Part shown: piece by piece, positions 1 to 13,223 of the stretch
Layout: every line of letters starts with the position of its first letter
Numbering within the stretch: position 1 is the stretch's first letter
From: Paragonimus skrjabini miyazakii
Lineage: Eukaryota; Platyhelminthes; Trematoda; Plagiorchiida; Troglotrematidae
DNA length: 64,000 nt
Direction of reading: 5' to 3'
NCBI GenBank assembly: GCA_014338405.1
Contig: JTDE01001545.1
Location: 9,083 to 73,082, forward strand
Notes under the pieces: model-generated
Told to the model about the DNA's origin: nothing
The model's input: only the letters and a program-made list of their open reading frames with translations
Databases searched by the model: none
Program-made: the position numbers and the translations under genes

Positions 1-3000
1 TAGAATTAACTACTTGTCATATTTCCAAATATTCCTGAAAATATACGGTTTGTTTCCAAACCCCGCTGCCTTCTCTAGTTCAATGCCTGTTGGGACTACG
101 TTTCGATTGCTCTTCAGGAAAGGCGTTTTAAATTGTTAGTGGACGAGGGTATAGCGCGTACCCACTTGTCCACTACAAGATGCACGTCAGTTGTGCAAGT
201 GAGTGCACGCGGTCGTTGCTTTTCGTTTTCCCATAACTTCACAAGCCAACTATCCCTTGAGGTTACAAAACTAGTAGGCGACATATGATAATCCCGGTTT
301 ACATGGAACCCAATATGTCGGGTGTCGCAAGTGCTATTATGATACAGGGCTTGAAGGTTTAGTCCCATTATGTCTATACCGAATGGTCGCTTCTTATGGT
401 TGCGACAGTTGAACGATGTCTAAAATGGACTAGATATTTGGGGCCCCGATATTTGTCAGTTACTTCTTAGTATTAAAGATAATAAAACCTGAGAAGTCAA
501 CCATATTGTACTTTTGCAAAAGCCTGCATACTTTTGCGGTAGGTCATCACTACCCAACTTATATTCTATTTTAAATTTTTCATACAAACTTTGAATGATT
601 TACAGATTTGACTTCAAGGGTTAGCGTTTTTAATTTTAACAATTTTTTTCTTTTTCCTGTATATATTGGACGTCAATTTTAATTTCTAGGACTGTAAGCT
701 GATGTGATAAACATTCGTACTTATATTTTTCTCACGGAAAATTCACTAATTTCGTTTAGAAATCCTATTGATGAATATTCTGTTGTACTGGCATTTTTTC
801 ATATCAAAATGAAGGCTAGCTGTTCCGAACCCCATTATTTTGATCTGGGACATTATAAATCTGTTATTACGGTACACACTTAAAAACTATTTTGCTTAAA
901 TTGAAAGGCGACATACTTTACTAAACGTCAGCTTTGCTGGAAACAGGAAGCATTTGTGTAAACAACCACAAATACACATCTAAAAGGGTAGTGACACCAT
1001 TACCGAACCGTTTGCGTTCACGTGAACTGCAACGTTATCACGACTGCTTCAAACTGTTTAAATGGCAGTAATTTATCCGTCACCGGCGCAATAATTTTTG
1101 TTCAACTTCAGCCTGTCTTATCAGTCTTGTGAAGTTTTAGCTCGTTTTCTGATATATATTTTTTTGCTTTAAATTTTGGGTAACCGTTCTTGAGGTCACA
1201 CTAAATTTGCTTGAGAACCTATTGATCTGAATTTCGTATAGCCTTTGCTGATAACATGCGTTAATTCAAACTAAAGTACTTTCTGTTTAACTTTAGTAGC
1301 GTTTCGTGTGCACGCGTTTCGTTATACACTTGTGCCAAATATTTGTTTCCAGCTGGACTTGTTACCTTGACGGCCAATAACTGGGAGATCGCAGCCTAAT
1401 GATTCGTATGGATTTAATTGACTTTAGGACCCACACTTCAGAGGGAAATAGAACGTATTATTTTGCTAAGGGTTTTGTAGCTGTCAAATCTGTAGAGCCC
1501 GTTTCGGGTTCATTCTTTGAGTGACACACATATAATAGATATAATATTGCCGTCAACTTATCATTCAATGTAGGTGTCTTCACAGTACATGTGACGTAGA
1601 AGAACTAAAGAAACTTACTAAGTTTGATCTCATATTTGGCGTATATTGTGTGGAGTAAGTTTTATAACTTCCGAAATTATGCCAAATATTACAAACCTAT
1701 TAACTAAACTTGACATTTCGTAAATCTATGCGACTAATGGGAGGGTCACGCAGCTACTGGATATCATCCATATTCGTAATCACTTACTGTTAGAATTGTC
1801 CGATAAAGTGATGACGAACTGTGTGGATAAGTTGGGAATGACATGCTGCTTAAACTACTTCGCCTTTATAAACATAAACGAGACCACAGTTGTTTCATAA
1901 CACTAATGGCAAACGATAACAGACATTCCCAAGGTTTGCCGTATAGCTACAACAGAGCAAGTTAAACAAACTAGTGTACACGTCGATGTACATTTTAAAT
2001 ATCAAGTGTAAGGTATGAGCTAGGTACTGGTAGAGTGAAATGTTGGAAGTACAATCAAAACGACAAAATTAACCCAAAACTTTCTCATGGATGAACTGGA
2101 TACATTGATGTACGATCTTGAACGTAAAGACTATTTGGCGGATAAACAACACTTTACAAAGTCATCAGAGACAGGGGGTAGTTTTAGAAAAGTGATTTCA
2201 TAGGGGAATGAGTGGTATGCAGTTCCCATTAACCTGAAAGGTCACTGATATCGGTAAGAGTTTTTAATCCTTCGCAGGTGGAGATTTCAAGGGGAAATGC
2301 ATTTGTTGAGGGAGAGCCTGGACATACATTTTTTCACAGCCAAAGTTTTTCTGAGTTTCAACTGCCTAACCTCAAACGCCAAAATAATAATCTCGTTAAA
2401 TAACTTATGGTTTTTTAAAATACCTCAAATCAAAAGCAAGTTAAAAACCCAGCTACTTTGTGTAAGTTGCATGAAGTTAATCTGCGTTTGCGTATGCACA
2501 TTTTCTCAGGTTGGATGCGTATCAAAAAACAGCCGGCATTGGACTTTCTAAGAAGTCATTTCATTCCAAGTCCCGATTTTCTGTCTAAGACGGCAAATCA
2601 CTTGAGGTTGTTGTTGATATAACGAAGTTATTTGATTTTATAGCCCTCAGATAAGTGCAGCTGAGGATATGCGCAACTTCTCCATACGCTAAGAACTAAA
2701 ATTACCTATTCATGTGTTGAAACGAATTAATGCGTTTAAGTACACAACCACTAACTTAAGCAGTACTTCCATTTCTGGTTTGCCTTCTTTCTAAAACTTC
2801 CATTTGTTACCCTTGAGAATTTCATACCTTATATTATGTTATTAACAGTTAAGGAGTTCATACCTTATATTATGTTATTAACAATTCACCGTGTTCGCGC
2901 AATCGTGTCGACACACGTAAATGCTATTATTCTACCATCGTGTATTTCTATTCTATTTAATACTTCGTGGAGAAAAAAACGTGTCAATGCATACTATGTT

Positions 3001-4210
3001 TACTCACTGGGGCTTGCAACAAAGCCTCTATCACGATTCTAGTTTACCAAAACCTTATATTAATAGACATTAAATGATGAAAATCAGGAAATAGAAACTT
3101 ATGATAGAAAGCTGTAATTAAGAATTCACTTATCATACAAAACACAATTCAATGAAACCGGTTATAATGCTAGGAAAATGAACGTAGATTTTACTACAAT
3201 GGCTGGCTGTTGAATCAGAAAGTCGGAGCTCGATGGAAAGTTTCATGCTGCTTGCGGTTGAAAGAGGTGTTAGAACGGTTGAAAACGGTTCTTTCTTTGT
3301 CTTCTGTTAGAACTTTACATATACCAGAATTTCTTGGTTGCAGTCTACTACAATCTGTGTTAGAAAATGGTTGGACAATATGGGTTGATTCTGCGTTACC
3401 TGCATCAGTACATTAATACTGATATCAGCGATTTGTAAGCAGTTTGCATCCAAAATTAACAGTTAACTGGAAAAGCGTCTTAAATTCACAGAGATTTTAC
3501 GATTTTGGGCTCGCCGATCCTGTTTTAACCACAGTTGTCTCTGAGTATGTTTTTGTTTCCGCAGCGGCGCGTGTAAAATTTATCAATGATTGTTCAATTT
3601 CTCTTCTATCCGATTAGCAGCATCTGGAACTTCCTCAATTATGCACATGGATTGTTTCTTATTTTGTTTTCCCATTCACTTTTAAATATGAGAGAAGGTT
3701 GTTTTCATTGATTAAATGGTTTACTCTTCGTGGATATTTGGGATATGTGATTCGTCCCCATTACGCATATTTTTCATTTGGACTGTTTTATTGATTATTA
3801 TGCTAAACATGCAGAAGCAGTCTGAAATGAACCGCATTGTAATTGCTGACAGATTCTGAGTATCTTGCTGTAACGTGCAAATTATTTATTAGAAATGAGT
3901 ATTGTATGCCAGTAAAATGTATGTAGCATGCCTTATGGGACATCTTTTTTATAATGAAACTTGATCAAAATTGAACCGTGGAGTCTTGTTGATTACTATG
4001 TTGTGTATATTGATTCACCTTCACATTGACCGATTATTGTCACTTTATACTTTGAATGGTAAATGCGGAATAACTTCTAAAAACGTCGTCAATCCATAGG
4101 CCAACTACTGCAAGCGTTGCAACTGTTTAGCTTTCAGCAGTCTGGCAACATTCAAACCATTTTCGATTCGGTAGGCTGAATGTCTACACTTCCGAGCATT
4201 TTGATTGCAG
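1..4210. other. Upstream non-coding stretch, no gene recognised
   Basis: This AT-rich stretch has only short open frames (at most about 84 codons) with low-complexity or shadow-like translations, and none resembles a family I know. It contains an imperfect 36-bp tandem repeat at 2821-2885. It may be intron or 5' flank of the pseudokinase gene whose first firm exon lies at 5474. No promoter could be fixed. Confidence 0.4.
2821..2885. repeat. Imperfect 36-bp tandem repeat, about 1.8 copies
   Basis: The segment starting ttcataccttatattatgt at 2821 recurs at 2857 with a 36-bp period. The second copy runs about 28 bases before diverging. This is a simple local duplication with no coding consequence that I can see. 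Confidence 0.75.
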
Positions 4211-4349
4211 TAACCTCCGTTTAACGTTGTTGTTTCTTCACGTTCTTAAAAAACGATCCATTTTTCTTGTTATTTTGGGGCTCCATGTCGACCGCCTAAT
4301 GCGACTTCGTTTAGATTGCTCCCAAGACATTCAATCCACAGCTTATCAG
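4211..4349 (+). CDS. Candidate upstream exon of the pseudokinase gene (weak)
   Basis: A possible exon runs from a good acceptor (tttgattgcag) to a CAG/GTAGAA donor. It enters in phase 2, leaves in phase 0 and encodes 46 whole codons. The peptide is leucine-rich (LTLLFLHVLKKRSIFLVILG, then a DRLMRLRLD stretch). TEX14 proteins start with ankyrin repeats, and the leucine spacing here is loosely compatible with a degenerate ankyrin helix pair, but the consensus TPLH is absent. The exon lies on the same strand about 1.1 kb before the first convincing kinase exon, and the next candidate exon (4424-4453) is phase-compatible. It could equally be a chance open segment, since only the splice sites and phase support it. 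Confidence 0.28.
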
Positions 4350-4423
4350 GTAGAATTCGCTTCATTTGCGAAATACGACTTAATTGGAATTGCATTTCTT
4401 TAAAATATGGTTATTTATTACAG

Positions 4424-4453
4424 ACGGCTGCTGTTCACCTTTTTAAGGATCCG
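4424..4453 (+). CDS. Candidate 30-nt micro-exon (weak)
   Basis: A 30-base segment between a strong acceptor (ttatttattacag) and a good donor (CCG/GTGAGC) encodes TAAVHLFKDP in phase 0 at both ends. Joined to 4211-4349 it gives ...QSTAYQTAAVHLFKDP, which loosely recalls the start of an ankyrin repeat (QTA-hydrophobic-H). Flukes do use very short phase-0 exons. The two good splice sites are the main support; the intron before it would be only 74 bases. Confidence 0.25.
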
Positions 4454-5012
4454 GTGAGCTAAACATCCTGAGTTACTAGCCAAGTGTCTGAGCTAGCATT
4501 GTGATGTCTATTCACATGTCATGGATTCGATTTCCTGATGTAAGCGGCTTTGGAAACATTCTTCCAGCTGTACAGTACTCCAATGGTAGTCATTAGGACC
4601 AGTTGTTTACAAATGCTTCCCAAACCTCCTACTGACCGTGGTGGATGCTTTCTGGTTTGTAGGTAAATTACATACATCTATCCGTTTCAAGCCTTTGATT
4701 GATGAAAGCATAACAATTAAGGAGAGCAAAACCATTCATTCAATGTATCATACAGAAGTTGTTGGTGTTCATTATTGTGCGTTACGACATACAGGCTAGC
4801 TTCTGGGTGATATATCAGTAAAGGACATTCCACACAGATATTTACATAAATACCCGTTGATGTCCGTAGTGATTTACGCTCAGGCCTGTGGGCTGTCTAC
4901 AGTTGCTTACTTATATTCCCGCTTGTACAGTATTTAAAGACTATCTTTTACTATGGATTCTTCATGTGTTTATTTAGCGGTCAGTTTCTCATTAAGTTAT
5001 TCATGTTATCAG

Positions 5013-5152
5013 GATGGAAACTGTCTTAATAAAGTCTTACAACAGTCTGCTGTCTTCTTGGAAACTGGCCAATTACAAAGGGCACAGATCAGTTTCTGCA
5101 ATGTCACACTTTTGCCAAATTTAGTGTTTCTTTGTCTTGCTTCAACTAGCAA
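5013..5152 (+). CDS. Candidate exon before the kinase core (weak)
   Basis: An acceptor (ttcatgttatcag) opens a phase-0 frame encoding DGNCLNKVLQQSAVFLETGQ and a hydrophobic continuation, open as far as 5204. The phase-0 entry fits the 4424-4453 exon. A donor that would leave the phase-2 end needed by the 5474 exon exists only as the weak AGCAA/GTTATT near 5152; a better donor (CTG/GTAATT near 5192) is out of phase. No domain is recognised. The end coordinate is a guess. Confidence 0.2.
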
Positions 5153-5473
5153 GTTATTTGGATTTGATTGCAGTATTTTGTGTCTGCTTCGTCTGGTAAT
5201 TTAGGTTATTCGTACTGAATTGTTTAAGGAAAGATTATTGACTGACTTTTTCAAGTCGGGTTTAGAGTGCTTTATTGCATTCGCAGTATGCTTATTCACT
5301 ACTCATGCTTAAATATGACCGTAATCGTATTTGTAAAACCTACTAGTCTGTTTGCCAGAAAAGCCTATCGGGAATCTTCTGCACCGTTCAAGATAGAGAA
5401 TGTTTGGGTTGGTGGTCTATTCGACTGATCAGACAACAGTTCTTGTTACTGTATTTTTCTACATTATGAACAG

Positions 5474-5602
5474 CAAACGATGGCGTGGTGTATCTGTCAG
5501 TGTACATAAGGTGGATATGGAACGCTTAACAAATTCGCCAGTCACTGCGGAACTGAAGTCAATTTTTCAACGCCAGCTTGCTCGAGAGTTACGGATTGTA
5601 AG
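5474..5602 (+). CDS. TEX14-like pseudokinase, exon with beta2-beta3 and helix C
   Basis: Sequence shows a 129-base exon between acceptor cattatgaacag and donor AG/GTAAGT, entering and leaving in phase 2. The peptide KRWRGVSVSVHKVDMERL followed by a charged helix (TAELKSIFQRQLARELRIV) fits the beta2-beta3 strands and helix C of a protein kinase N-lobe. At the position of the VAIK lysine the aligned residue is histidine (VSVH), though the next residue is lysine. Helix C keeps a glutamate (RELRIV). The glycine-rich loop should lie in an upstream exon not securely found. The exon joins in phase to 7951-8095 through the codon AG/C. The link to TEX14 (a germ-cell intercellular-bridge protein in vertebrates) rests on the combined four-exon kinase fold. 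Confidence 0.68.
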
Positions 5603-7950
5603 GTAAGTTTCCGTAACATTTGACATATTGACCAAATTAAGCACTTATTTAAAACAAGCAGCTCCATTCATATGGTTGTAAGGAGAAGTAAAGCACACTT
5701 TTTTTGGTGAATACGTCTTGTATGTTGAGCGCTCGTATAGACGCACCTGCATTGCAAAGAACAATGACATAGTGTTAGAGAGATGATGTGATAGAAATAT
5801 GTGCGTACACTACTTGGTGCTTGCTGGCAGCTGTTCACTAATGAGTCATGTCGCATAACCAAGACAACCACAATGTCAACATAAACCGTTACCTGCCATA
5901 CACCGGATAGCTGTCACCTTTGTATTCCGGTCCTTTAATAAGTGATACGATTTGTATTTTGCAGTAGGAAGCCAGACACAATCGTTTCTTGCAAACAACC
6001 GTATTTGATAGCTCTGTGCACTGAGCTAGATGATGGGGTTCTTCCATCTAATGCGAAAGACATTTAGCTTCTGGTGTGAATCTAGAGGACCACTGTTAGT
6101 GATATCTTGTCACATGGGAGTTTCACCTTCGTGTAGCTCTGGATTAGAATGAACTATACCACAAATTATAATTTGCACCCTGAACAATGTAGTAGTCGAT
6201 GTCCACCTTAATGATTTAATGCCCTAGGTCTACTACTCGCACGGCTGTGGGCGCCAACCTTCATTGCCATGACAACTGTTCGATTTTGATCCGTCTAATA
6301 ATAACAACCGTATGAGTGGCCTTGTGTGTTGCGCAGTGGCCAACAGTTTGTGAAGCATAATCTGAACAGCTTTACAAGTCGTTAGTCCCGGTGATCAGTA
6401 ACGAAATTATTGACAGCTTACGCCAGTTCATGCCAAGATCACTAACCGAGTAATTGTGGGCAAATGTCACAGTGGTTAGCCAAGGAATTATTTGTTGGAC
6501 CAATTACTCATGGTTTCCGAGGTTACTGGAAGGTATGTGAATTACTGCACTCAGCTGCTGCGGTTCCATTTCTGGTAGACTGAAGTTAATCAGTCATTTG
6601 TAACTGACTAGCGGACATCCACTATGCCTCCGAGTTTTGACAGAAGTTTTATTGTAGTTGGTTGGTCCTACTCACAAGCAACAAATTGACAAACAAATGT
6701 TTCGGTCAGACTGTTTTTTGACTACGCGGGACTTGCATGAATGACCTCTGATCAACCGTTAAAATAACAGTTCAGACATTTACTCGTTAGACGACGAGGC
6801 TGTAGTCACTGGGTTCGGAGGAAGGTGTGCGCAAAAACTTTTACGATATTCTAGTTCAAGTTTGAAAGAAGTTCGTTTGTACCCTACATTCAAACACCTG
6901 GTCATATGATGATCTTCTTACTACTCAGGTATGCACACACAAGTCATTAGAGCGATGGCGGTGATATAGGATTGCAACTTCGTCTCACCGTCGTCTGTGG
7001 GTTTTGTCGCAGAGGCCAGAACGGTTTTAGTCACTGTGACATTACTTTACGTGTAGTTATAGACTCGATTTTGGCCAATAATTTTACCATTTAGTCGCGG
7101 CGATCGACGTAGACACTGTCAAATCAAGCCAAAATCTCAGAACACAGTCGCCACTTCATAGATCCACGTGTGCGTAGCGCGCATCTAGTGAGCAAGATTA
7201 GTCAGCTGTACGATCAGCTTTTTAGACGTACCTTAAAAATCTTCTGGGCAAGTAATTCAATAGTCACACCAATGTCTGTTTTCCCCGTAAAAGTCCTTCC
7301 ATGTGAGACAGTACCATACTGGTATTCAATATGCTCAATGGGCTCGAGTCTCCTCGGTTGCGGACGATGTCCTTAGGCTATTCGATTTCGGTCACCGATG
7401 TCTTTGTAATATTGCGTACATTTACTGGAAGCGCTATGCCAATCACACCAGTGTGTCGGTATGTTTTGCCAATATGCAAGGTTAGAATGCAAATAAGTTT
7501 GCAGATACCGTTTTAGACGACCTGATATGTTTTTCAAACGCAGGACTACCGCTTGCTACTTAAGTTATGTTCGGCATAACTTTAACCTGGTAAGAACTTT
7601 CAGTCGAGCGTATGATGTGGGCTCGACAGGTAAAGGTGGTGATCTCAAGGTCTGCCGCTACCGATCTGCTGATAAAAGCAGTAGGGAATAAAAGCGTTTG
7701 CTACTTCTGTTGTAAGGTCATGTGTATTCAGTTTGTCCTTTCTATGTTTTGTTTTTCCGTCCTGATGCAGCACACTATGTCTGACGTGGATACTTCGTGG
7801 TTTCTTCAACATGGACCACTTCTGTTTACTCTCTTGATAATGCTAGGTCTGTTCAAGTTGTAGTACTCCTTTGTGCCTTCTAAGCCTTTTCCATTTGATC
7901 TGGTTGCAGCATTTTGCTTTTTGATGGCTAATGTATTTGTTTTCATACAG
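5603..7950 (+). other. Intron of the pseudokinase gene
   Basis: This 2.35-kb stretch lies between the phase-2 donor at 5603 and the acceptor tttcatacag ending at 7950. Short open frames inside it show no family resemblance. Near 6929 the sequence cttcttactactcag/GTATGC combines an acceptor directly with a donor, as at a recursive splice point. No transposon was recognised. Confidence 0.55.
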
Positions 7951-8095
7951 CCGCCTACAACACCCGCACATTCGCAGTCCATTGGCTTTACTCGTGGACT
8001 CCAACCTTGATTTGCGAGTTGTTGATTCAACACGGATTGCACTTGTTTACGAACGACCCAGCTTGGGCTCATTGTATCATTTCAAACAAATCCAG
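7951..8095 (+). CDS. TEX14-like pseudokinase, exon with beta4-beta5, hinge and helix D
   Basis: The exon runs from acceptor tttcatacag to donor CAG/GTAATC, entering in phase 2 and leaving in phase 0, with 48 whole codons. The peptide has the classic kinase sequence RLQHPHI (beta4 entry after helix C, usually LRHPHI), then LALLVDS, then IALVYERPSLGSLYHF. In kinases the latter is beta5, the hinge and the start of helix D, and TEX14 shows a very similar LVYER...GSLYSV (from memory). The exon sits between two other kinase exons in the right order and phase, which makes a chance open segment unlikely. Confidence 0.82.
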
Positions 8096-11000
8096 GTAAT
8101 CTAAGTTTTGTGCTTCGGGTCATTTGTATAAGTGAAACACAAACCGAAGGGTACTAAACCATCTGGGTTGTCCACTTGGGTTAATTTGTTTGTAAGCTTA
8201 CATTAAGCAATTGTGGTTTTCTTCATACTGTAGCGATACAACAGTGGAGACAAGTGTACTGGTTGGTGGCTGGGCTGAAATGATGTCATAATGTGCCACG
8301 CAAACGTTCTTGGGTTCTTTTCCTGTCTTCAACCCGTTTTTTCTTAGAATTGATCAGTTACAGATGTCTTGCAGATGCGGTACTTTGAAGCCGGAATAAT
8401 GAACCGTTTTGTTGATGGGCTGATTGCTACTCGTTCTGTCGGCGGAGAATTTGCATTACTGACGTATTTTCCTGGAGCTTTTCGTTTGAATTTCGCCTCA
8501 TTTTTGTTATGGCACCCGGTTTAGTGCTTCCAAATAGTTCCACGATGCTTATGTATATCTCACAATCAAAGATTTCATTGGCAACCCCTCTCGCATTTAA
8601 TACCTTTGCTCAACTTGGGAAATGCTACTGTGAGCATCCCACAGGCTATCCAGACTGTTGTTGTACTCGTGACTGTTCATCGTTTATCAAACATGCTTAA
8701 TGCGCGGAGTAAATTATATGATTTTGACTTGAAAATGAGGTAATAGATTTTGGTCAACAGAATAATTGTTGTCTCTTTGAAACCGATCAGACTTCCTGGA
8801 CTTTACTCGTCAGTGCTTATCGTTGAGTGTTCATATGCTATGCCTAAGTTAGAAAATTATCGCTAACGGTCGCCTCACAAGAACGTGGACTGGAATTCAA
8901 GCGTCAGTTGTAGCATGAATGTGCACTAATGATTAGCTTTAGCAACAGTGAAACACTAGTTTAGTTCTTATTTTCGAAAAAAGTCAAATGAAAATTGTAT
9001 TTGAGCTTGAAGTCTGTGGGAGTGGGTAGTGAATGCGGTTCACTCTGTATACAACTGTTTGATACGTAACTACGTGTAAAGTGTCACACGTTAAAACGAT
9101 CAGATTACGGTCTACGGCAGCCTCGAACCAAAACGACACCAGTCTGCATTCCTAGTTGATTCGAGAGTAGACTCCCACTGATAAGTATCATACTTGTTCC
9201 TGATAAGGTGACATCCACGGGGTAGTGATGCCAGGGTGGTCGTGTAACAGTAGGTGAGAGACCCCGCTGCTAGGCGTCTCAGTCATTTGTCCGCCGTTGG
9301 TTAGTTGCCATGCTACTCCACGTAGATATCAAATGATTGCTTTGTGAAAACTTTCATTTTCGGTAGACTTGAGACATGTTTGGTGGTATTACAATAACAA
9401 GCCAATTATCGGGTAACCTGATAGGAAACATTTTTTACTATATACATGGAAACTTTTTGAACTGGTTTACACTAATTTAAAATTAAGTAAGCAAGACTTT
9501 CTCAAGGTAGATGATCTTGATTTTTATGAATATCTTCGGCAACGTACCTTAGACACAGAAATAATTGGTGTCTGAAACTATTTTGGTCACAAGTATGACA
9601 ACGATTAACATAGTTCTGTAGCATTATCGGTTACTAGACAGACAAACTTGCTTTGTGCGCTTGATGTTTCAATAAATTCGATCGGAAAGTAGCGCGGCTT
9701 TCAGAATCCTTTTTCGACATCTCTCAGAATGTCAGTCAACCACTTCTGTTCAATTATTTGTGGTTTTTGGCACCTCATTCCCTAAAATTACTATCGACAG
9801 AGACGGAACAAGTGAGATCGTGATACTAACCTCAAGACTGTCCACTGTGACCGCAGTTTAACTCAATCCTAACCTCTTCTTAAGCCTGAGATATAGATTC
9901 ATTTCAACAAATTATTCTGGTGCGCTGTGCCAACACGACTTGCGAATTATACAGCAGTAACAAGATATTTTAATATTGCGTAAATTATGTTTAGTCCTGA
10001 GGAGAGTGTACTAAGTTAGGACCTATCCTTACTGTGATTGGAATAATACTGTGCTTGCTGGACTTCTATTTAGCATTGTATCCCCGGAATAATCCAGAAT
10101 CACAGCAGATTTCGTTAAATGGATCCGACCAACACTTTTTCACTTTGTAGTCCTTTTGCCTATACTTTGCGACACACAATTACGTTTCAAGACAAACACT
10201 TAGAACTATTTCGGGTTTTTTTCTGCAGAATCATTTCGACCACTAAAGCTGATTACACCACACGGATTGTGCCAAGTAGATACATATGCATGTTGATAAA
10301 AGTGAATCGGAAACGAGTCCTTCAAACGCGTTGAGGTTGGTATAGAGTAGTGCGATTAATCTGGTCAGTAAAATGTTGAGTTGTCATTTGACCTGACGTC
10401 TGAAGTAGAAGCGGGTTAAACTGGAGACTGGAATATTGATCTTACCGCTGAAAAATCTGCAGGCGATAAATACTGAGCCCCATGGCTACTTGATGCTGTC
10501 TTGTCTGAGCTAATCGGGTTTCTATATAATATCGTCGGCGAGCCGTATGGATACCTATACATGCTAACTCATTAAAGTTCATGTGATATGACCGACGGAA
10601 CTTATCGAAATGTTTTCATACCGGTTATTTTTAACCTTCACTGTGCTAAACGGCAAGTTCAGAGCTCTTTAAGTTGTCTGGAGATTAAATACAATGCAGA
10701 TGAACAATACGGTTTCGATCGATCACCTCAAAATTGTGTATTCAGGGTGGTTTGATTACTGTACGTCAGACAGCACTCACGCTCTATACCGGCTTCCCTC
10801 TTCATCTAACGCTTCGATCTGGCTTCTATAGAAAACCTACTAGACAGCCAATTGCGGCTAAGCAAAACGAGAAACGACTAACGGGCGCGGGTTAAGTAGT
10901 GGACCCCGTCGATTTCTATCAGTTAAAAGTGTGAAAAATTTTCAGATTCTTGTTTTTCTATGGTTGGAACTTATCGGTAGTTCCTGTCCTTGAACCGTCC

Positions 11001-13210
11001 GCAAGTTGATCTGCATGTTGACCGGTCTACCAGTGATCTCACATTGTACTTGGTTGGGTTGTAATATATTTCCACTTTCTGGTCCAATCGCTCATGAGTT
11101 TTTGTTCAAGCTTCACCGTCGTCTCTTTAGAGTTCAGAAGACAGTCCATCTGAATTGGAAATCTATAATGAAATGCTGGGCGTATTCAGACTGTGCTAGT
11201 TGGATAATTCTTCATTTTGTTTGATGGAAAGACAACTAGTGTTTGTGTTACTCATTGCACACTGTAACGTTTGGCACTGCGATGAAAACTCTGAGTTAGA
11301 AAGACGTTAGCCTGTTTTGGATAGCGAACATTGACACGATTATGCCAATCAATATTTCCCTGGGTCGTCATGACAGTCAGGTTTTAAATTGCAAAAGAAT
11401 CGTATTAGTAGCCATAAATTAGGCTCTAGAGGTGAAATTGTGTTATGACTAACAATCACCGCGTATATAGTGTATGACAGATAACGGAATCTCTAGGACA
11501 TCTAACAGCAGAAACAAAAATATTACCAGTCAGGAGAAACATGATAGAGTTTTGTGCATAAGGGGCATATTTGCAGCAGTGTGCTGTAGTTGGTTCAATA
11601 AAAGGCAGAATATATCAAGTGATACAGCATGCAACAGACACCTTCAACTTAGAAAACATATCCTGTTTCTCTCGAGTGCTACGTGATGAACCCGGCGTAG
11701 TTTTTCTTGGCCACTGGGTGAACTGAAGGTTACTTTCATTAGGCGTTCTCATCATTTCGCCCTTAAAATGTAGCTCACAATAGCAAACAGTTCGTAAATG
11801 ATTTTAGAAGTGCCTTTCGTCTTTTCTCTGTGTGTTCGGCAAATACAGCAAACTGCCCTTCGAAGGGAGCAGATATACCGTCATGATAAACGTAGGAACA
11901 GAAGCGTTATCTTGTTAAAAACTCGTGGTTCTTTGTCAATCTGAAAAACTAGAGGGTAATAGTATGTAGGCGTCTTGGTTATCGCTTACTATGACCAATT
12001 CACTGGCACCAAATGCTAGAGATGTACGCACTCGATCAGCTAACGTTAGTGAGTAAACTTGAGCGCATATCATTTTTCGAAAACTCGTCGTTTGCATCTC
12101 CATACATCAAGCACATCCTGATTAATTTCTTTCTTCCGCTAAAGTAACTGAAACGTTACTACTGAGTTTGCTTATGGGGATTTTCATCTCAGACTAAGCC
12201 ATGCTACATCTGATTATGATTCAGTAGAATGATTTCATTTGGTCCTTTATAGCTCAACCATGAAATAATGGCAAATGTCTGTTGCGAAGTACTTGTGGAA
12301 ATGAGCAGTTTAGTTACTGATTTGAACCCCAAAACACAACTTTTTCCTCAAATCAGAGGCTAGTCCTAACACATGTCGCTTGTCAGACTTTGGTAAAAGT
12401 GCTTTTTTCGTCTCTTCGCCAGAATGTTATCATTCACCCTTTTCAACCAGCGCGTGACAGCACCTCTGTGGACCTGTGATATCATTTGTTGATTTATCAC
12501 ATGCTTATTTGTTGAAATTTTCAAAAACTCTTCCACTTTTCAAATCGATCAAAGTATGATTTAAATATTTTTAAGACAAAATGAAGTACTAATTGCGTGC
12601 GATTTGGTTAGATGACAGTTAATGTTCAGACTACTGAGAATTCCGACGATCATCTAGAATTTCAATCTAATGATGAGGTGTGCTCGAATCTTTACACGCT
12701 TAGCGTCTGGGTATCCGACTACCGCTGAATCAGTGTTTCAACCTGGTGACACCACAGCAAACTAGTTTGAACGAATTATCTCACCACTGGCGTTTTTCAA
12801 ACTTTTGTGCTCAGTTCACTTTCTGGGGAGCCTATTCAATCAGATTTCTACCCACCAATTTCTAATGACGTGTCCATTTGTTACGAAAACTGTTTGTTGT
12901 TGACTTGTTCATAAGCAAGTTATTGACAACAGATCAGCTATTCGTATAAGTTTGTTGCTAACTGTAGTCCATGAAACCTTGTTATTTGCTTAAAGTCTAC
13001 AAACTACCCTGCATATTTAATACGAATATTTAGATTGTATTCCACGGTAGTTCTATCGATCTGTTTGCGAAGTGAATGTGAGAGATCTACTCGGGGAATC
13101 TAACTCATTGACAGTTTTACGGCATAGTTAGAAAAAAAGTAAGTTGGAAGACCTAGACATTAAAAACGCCTCATAAGTGATGTGTCGATGACATACTTTG
13201 TATGCGTATA

Positions 13211-13223
13211 TGTGTGTGTGTGT
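13211..13223. repeat. (TG)6 microsatellite
   Basis: A short run of alternating TG directly visible in the sequence, inside the long intron. Confidence 0.8.

Noticed and set aside
114..368. 84-codon - strand frame at the window edge
   Set aside because: No family resemblance, and length is within the chance range for this composition.
8370..8700. Possible exon after cttgcag near 8372
   Set aside because: Kinase sequence is contiguous between 8095 and 15115, so nothing is missing, and the translation has no kinase character.
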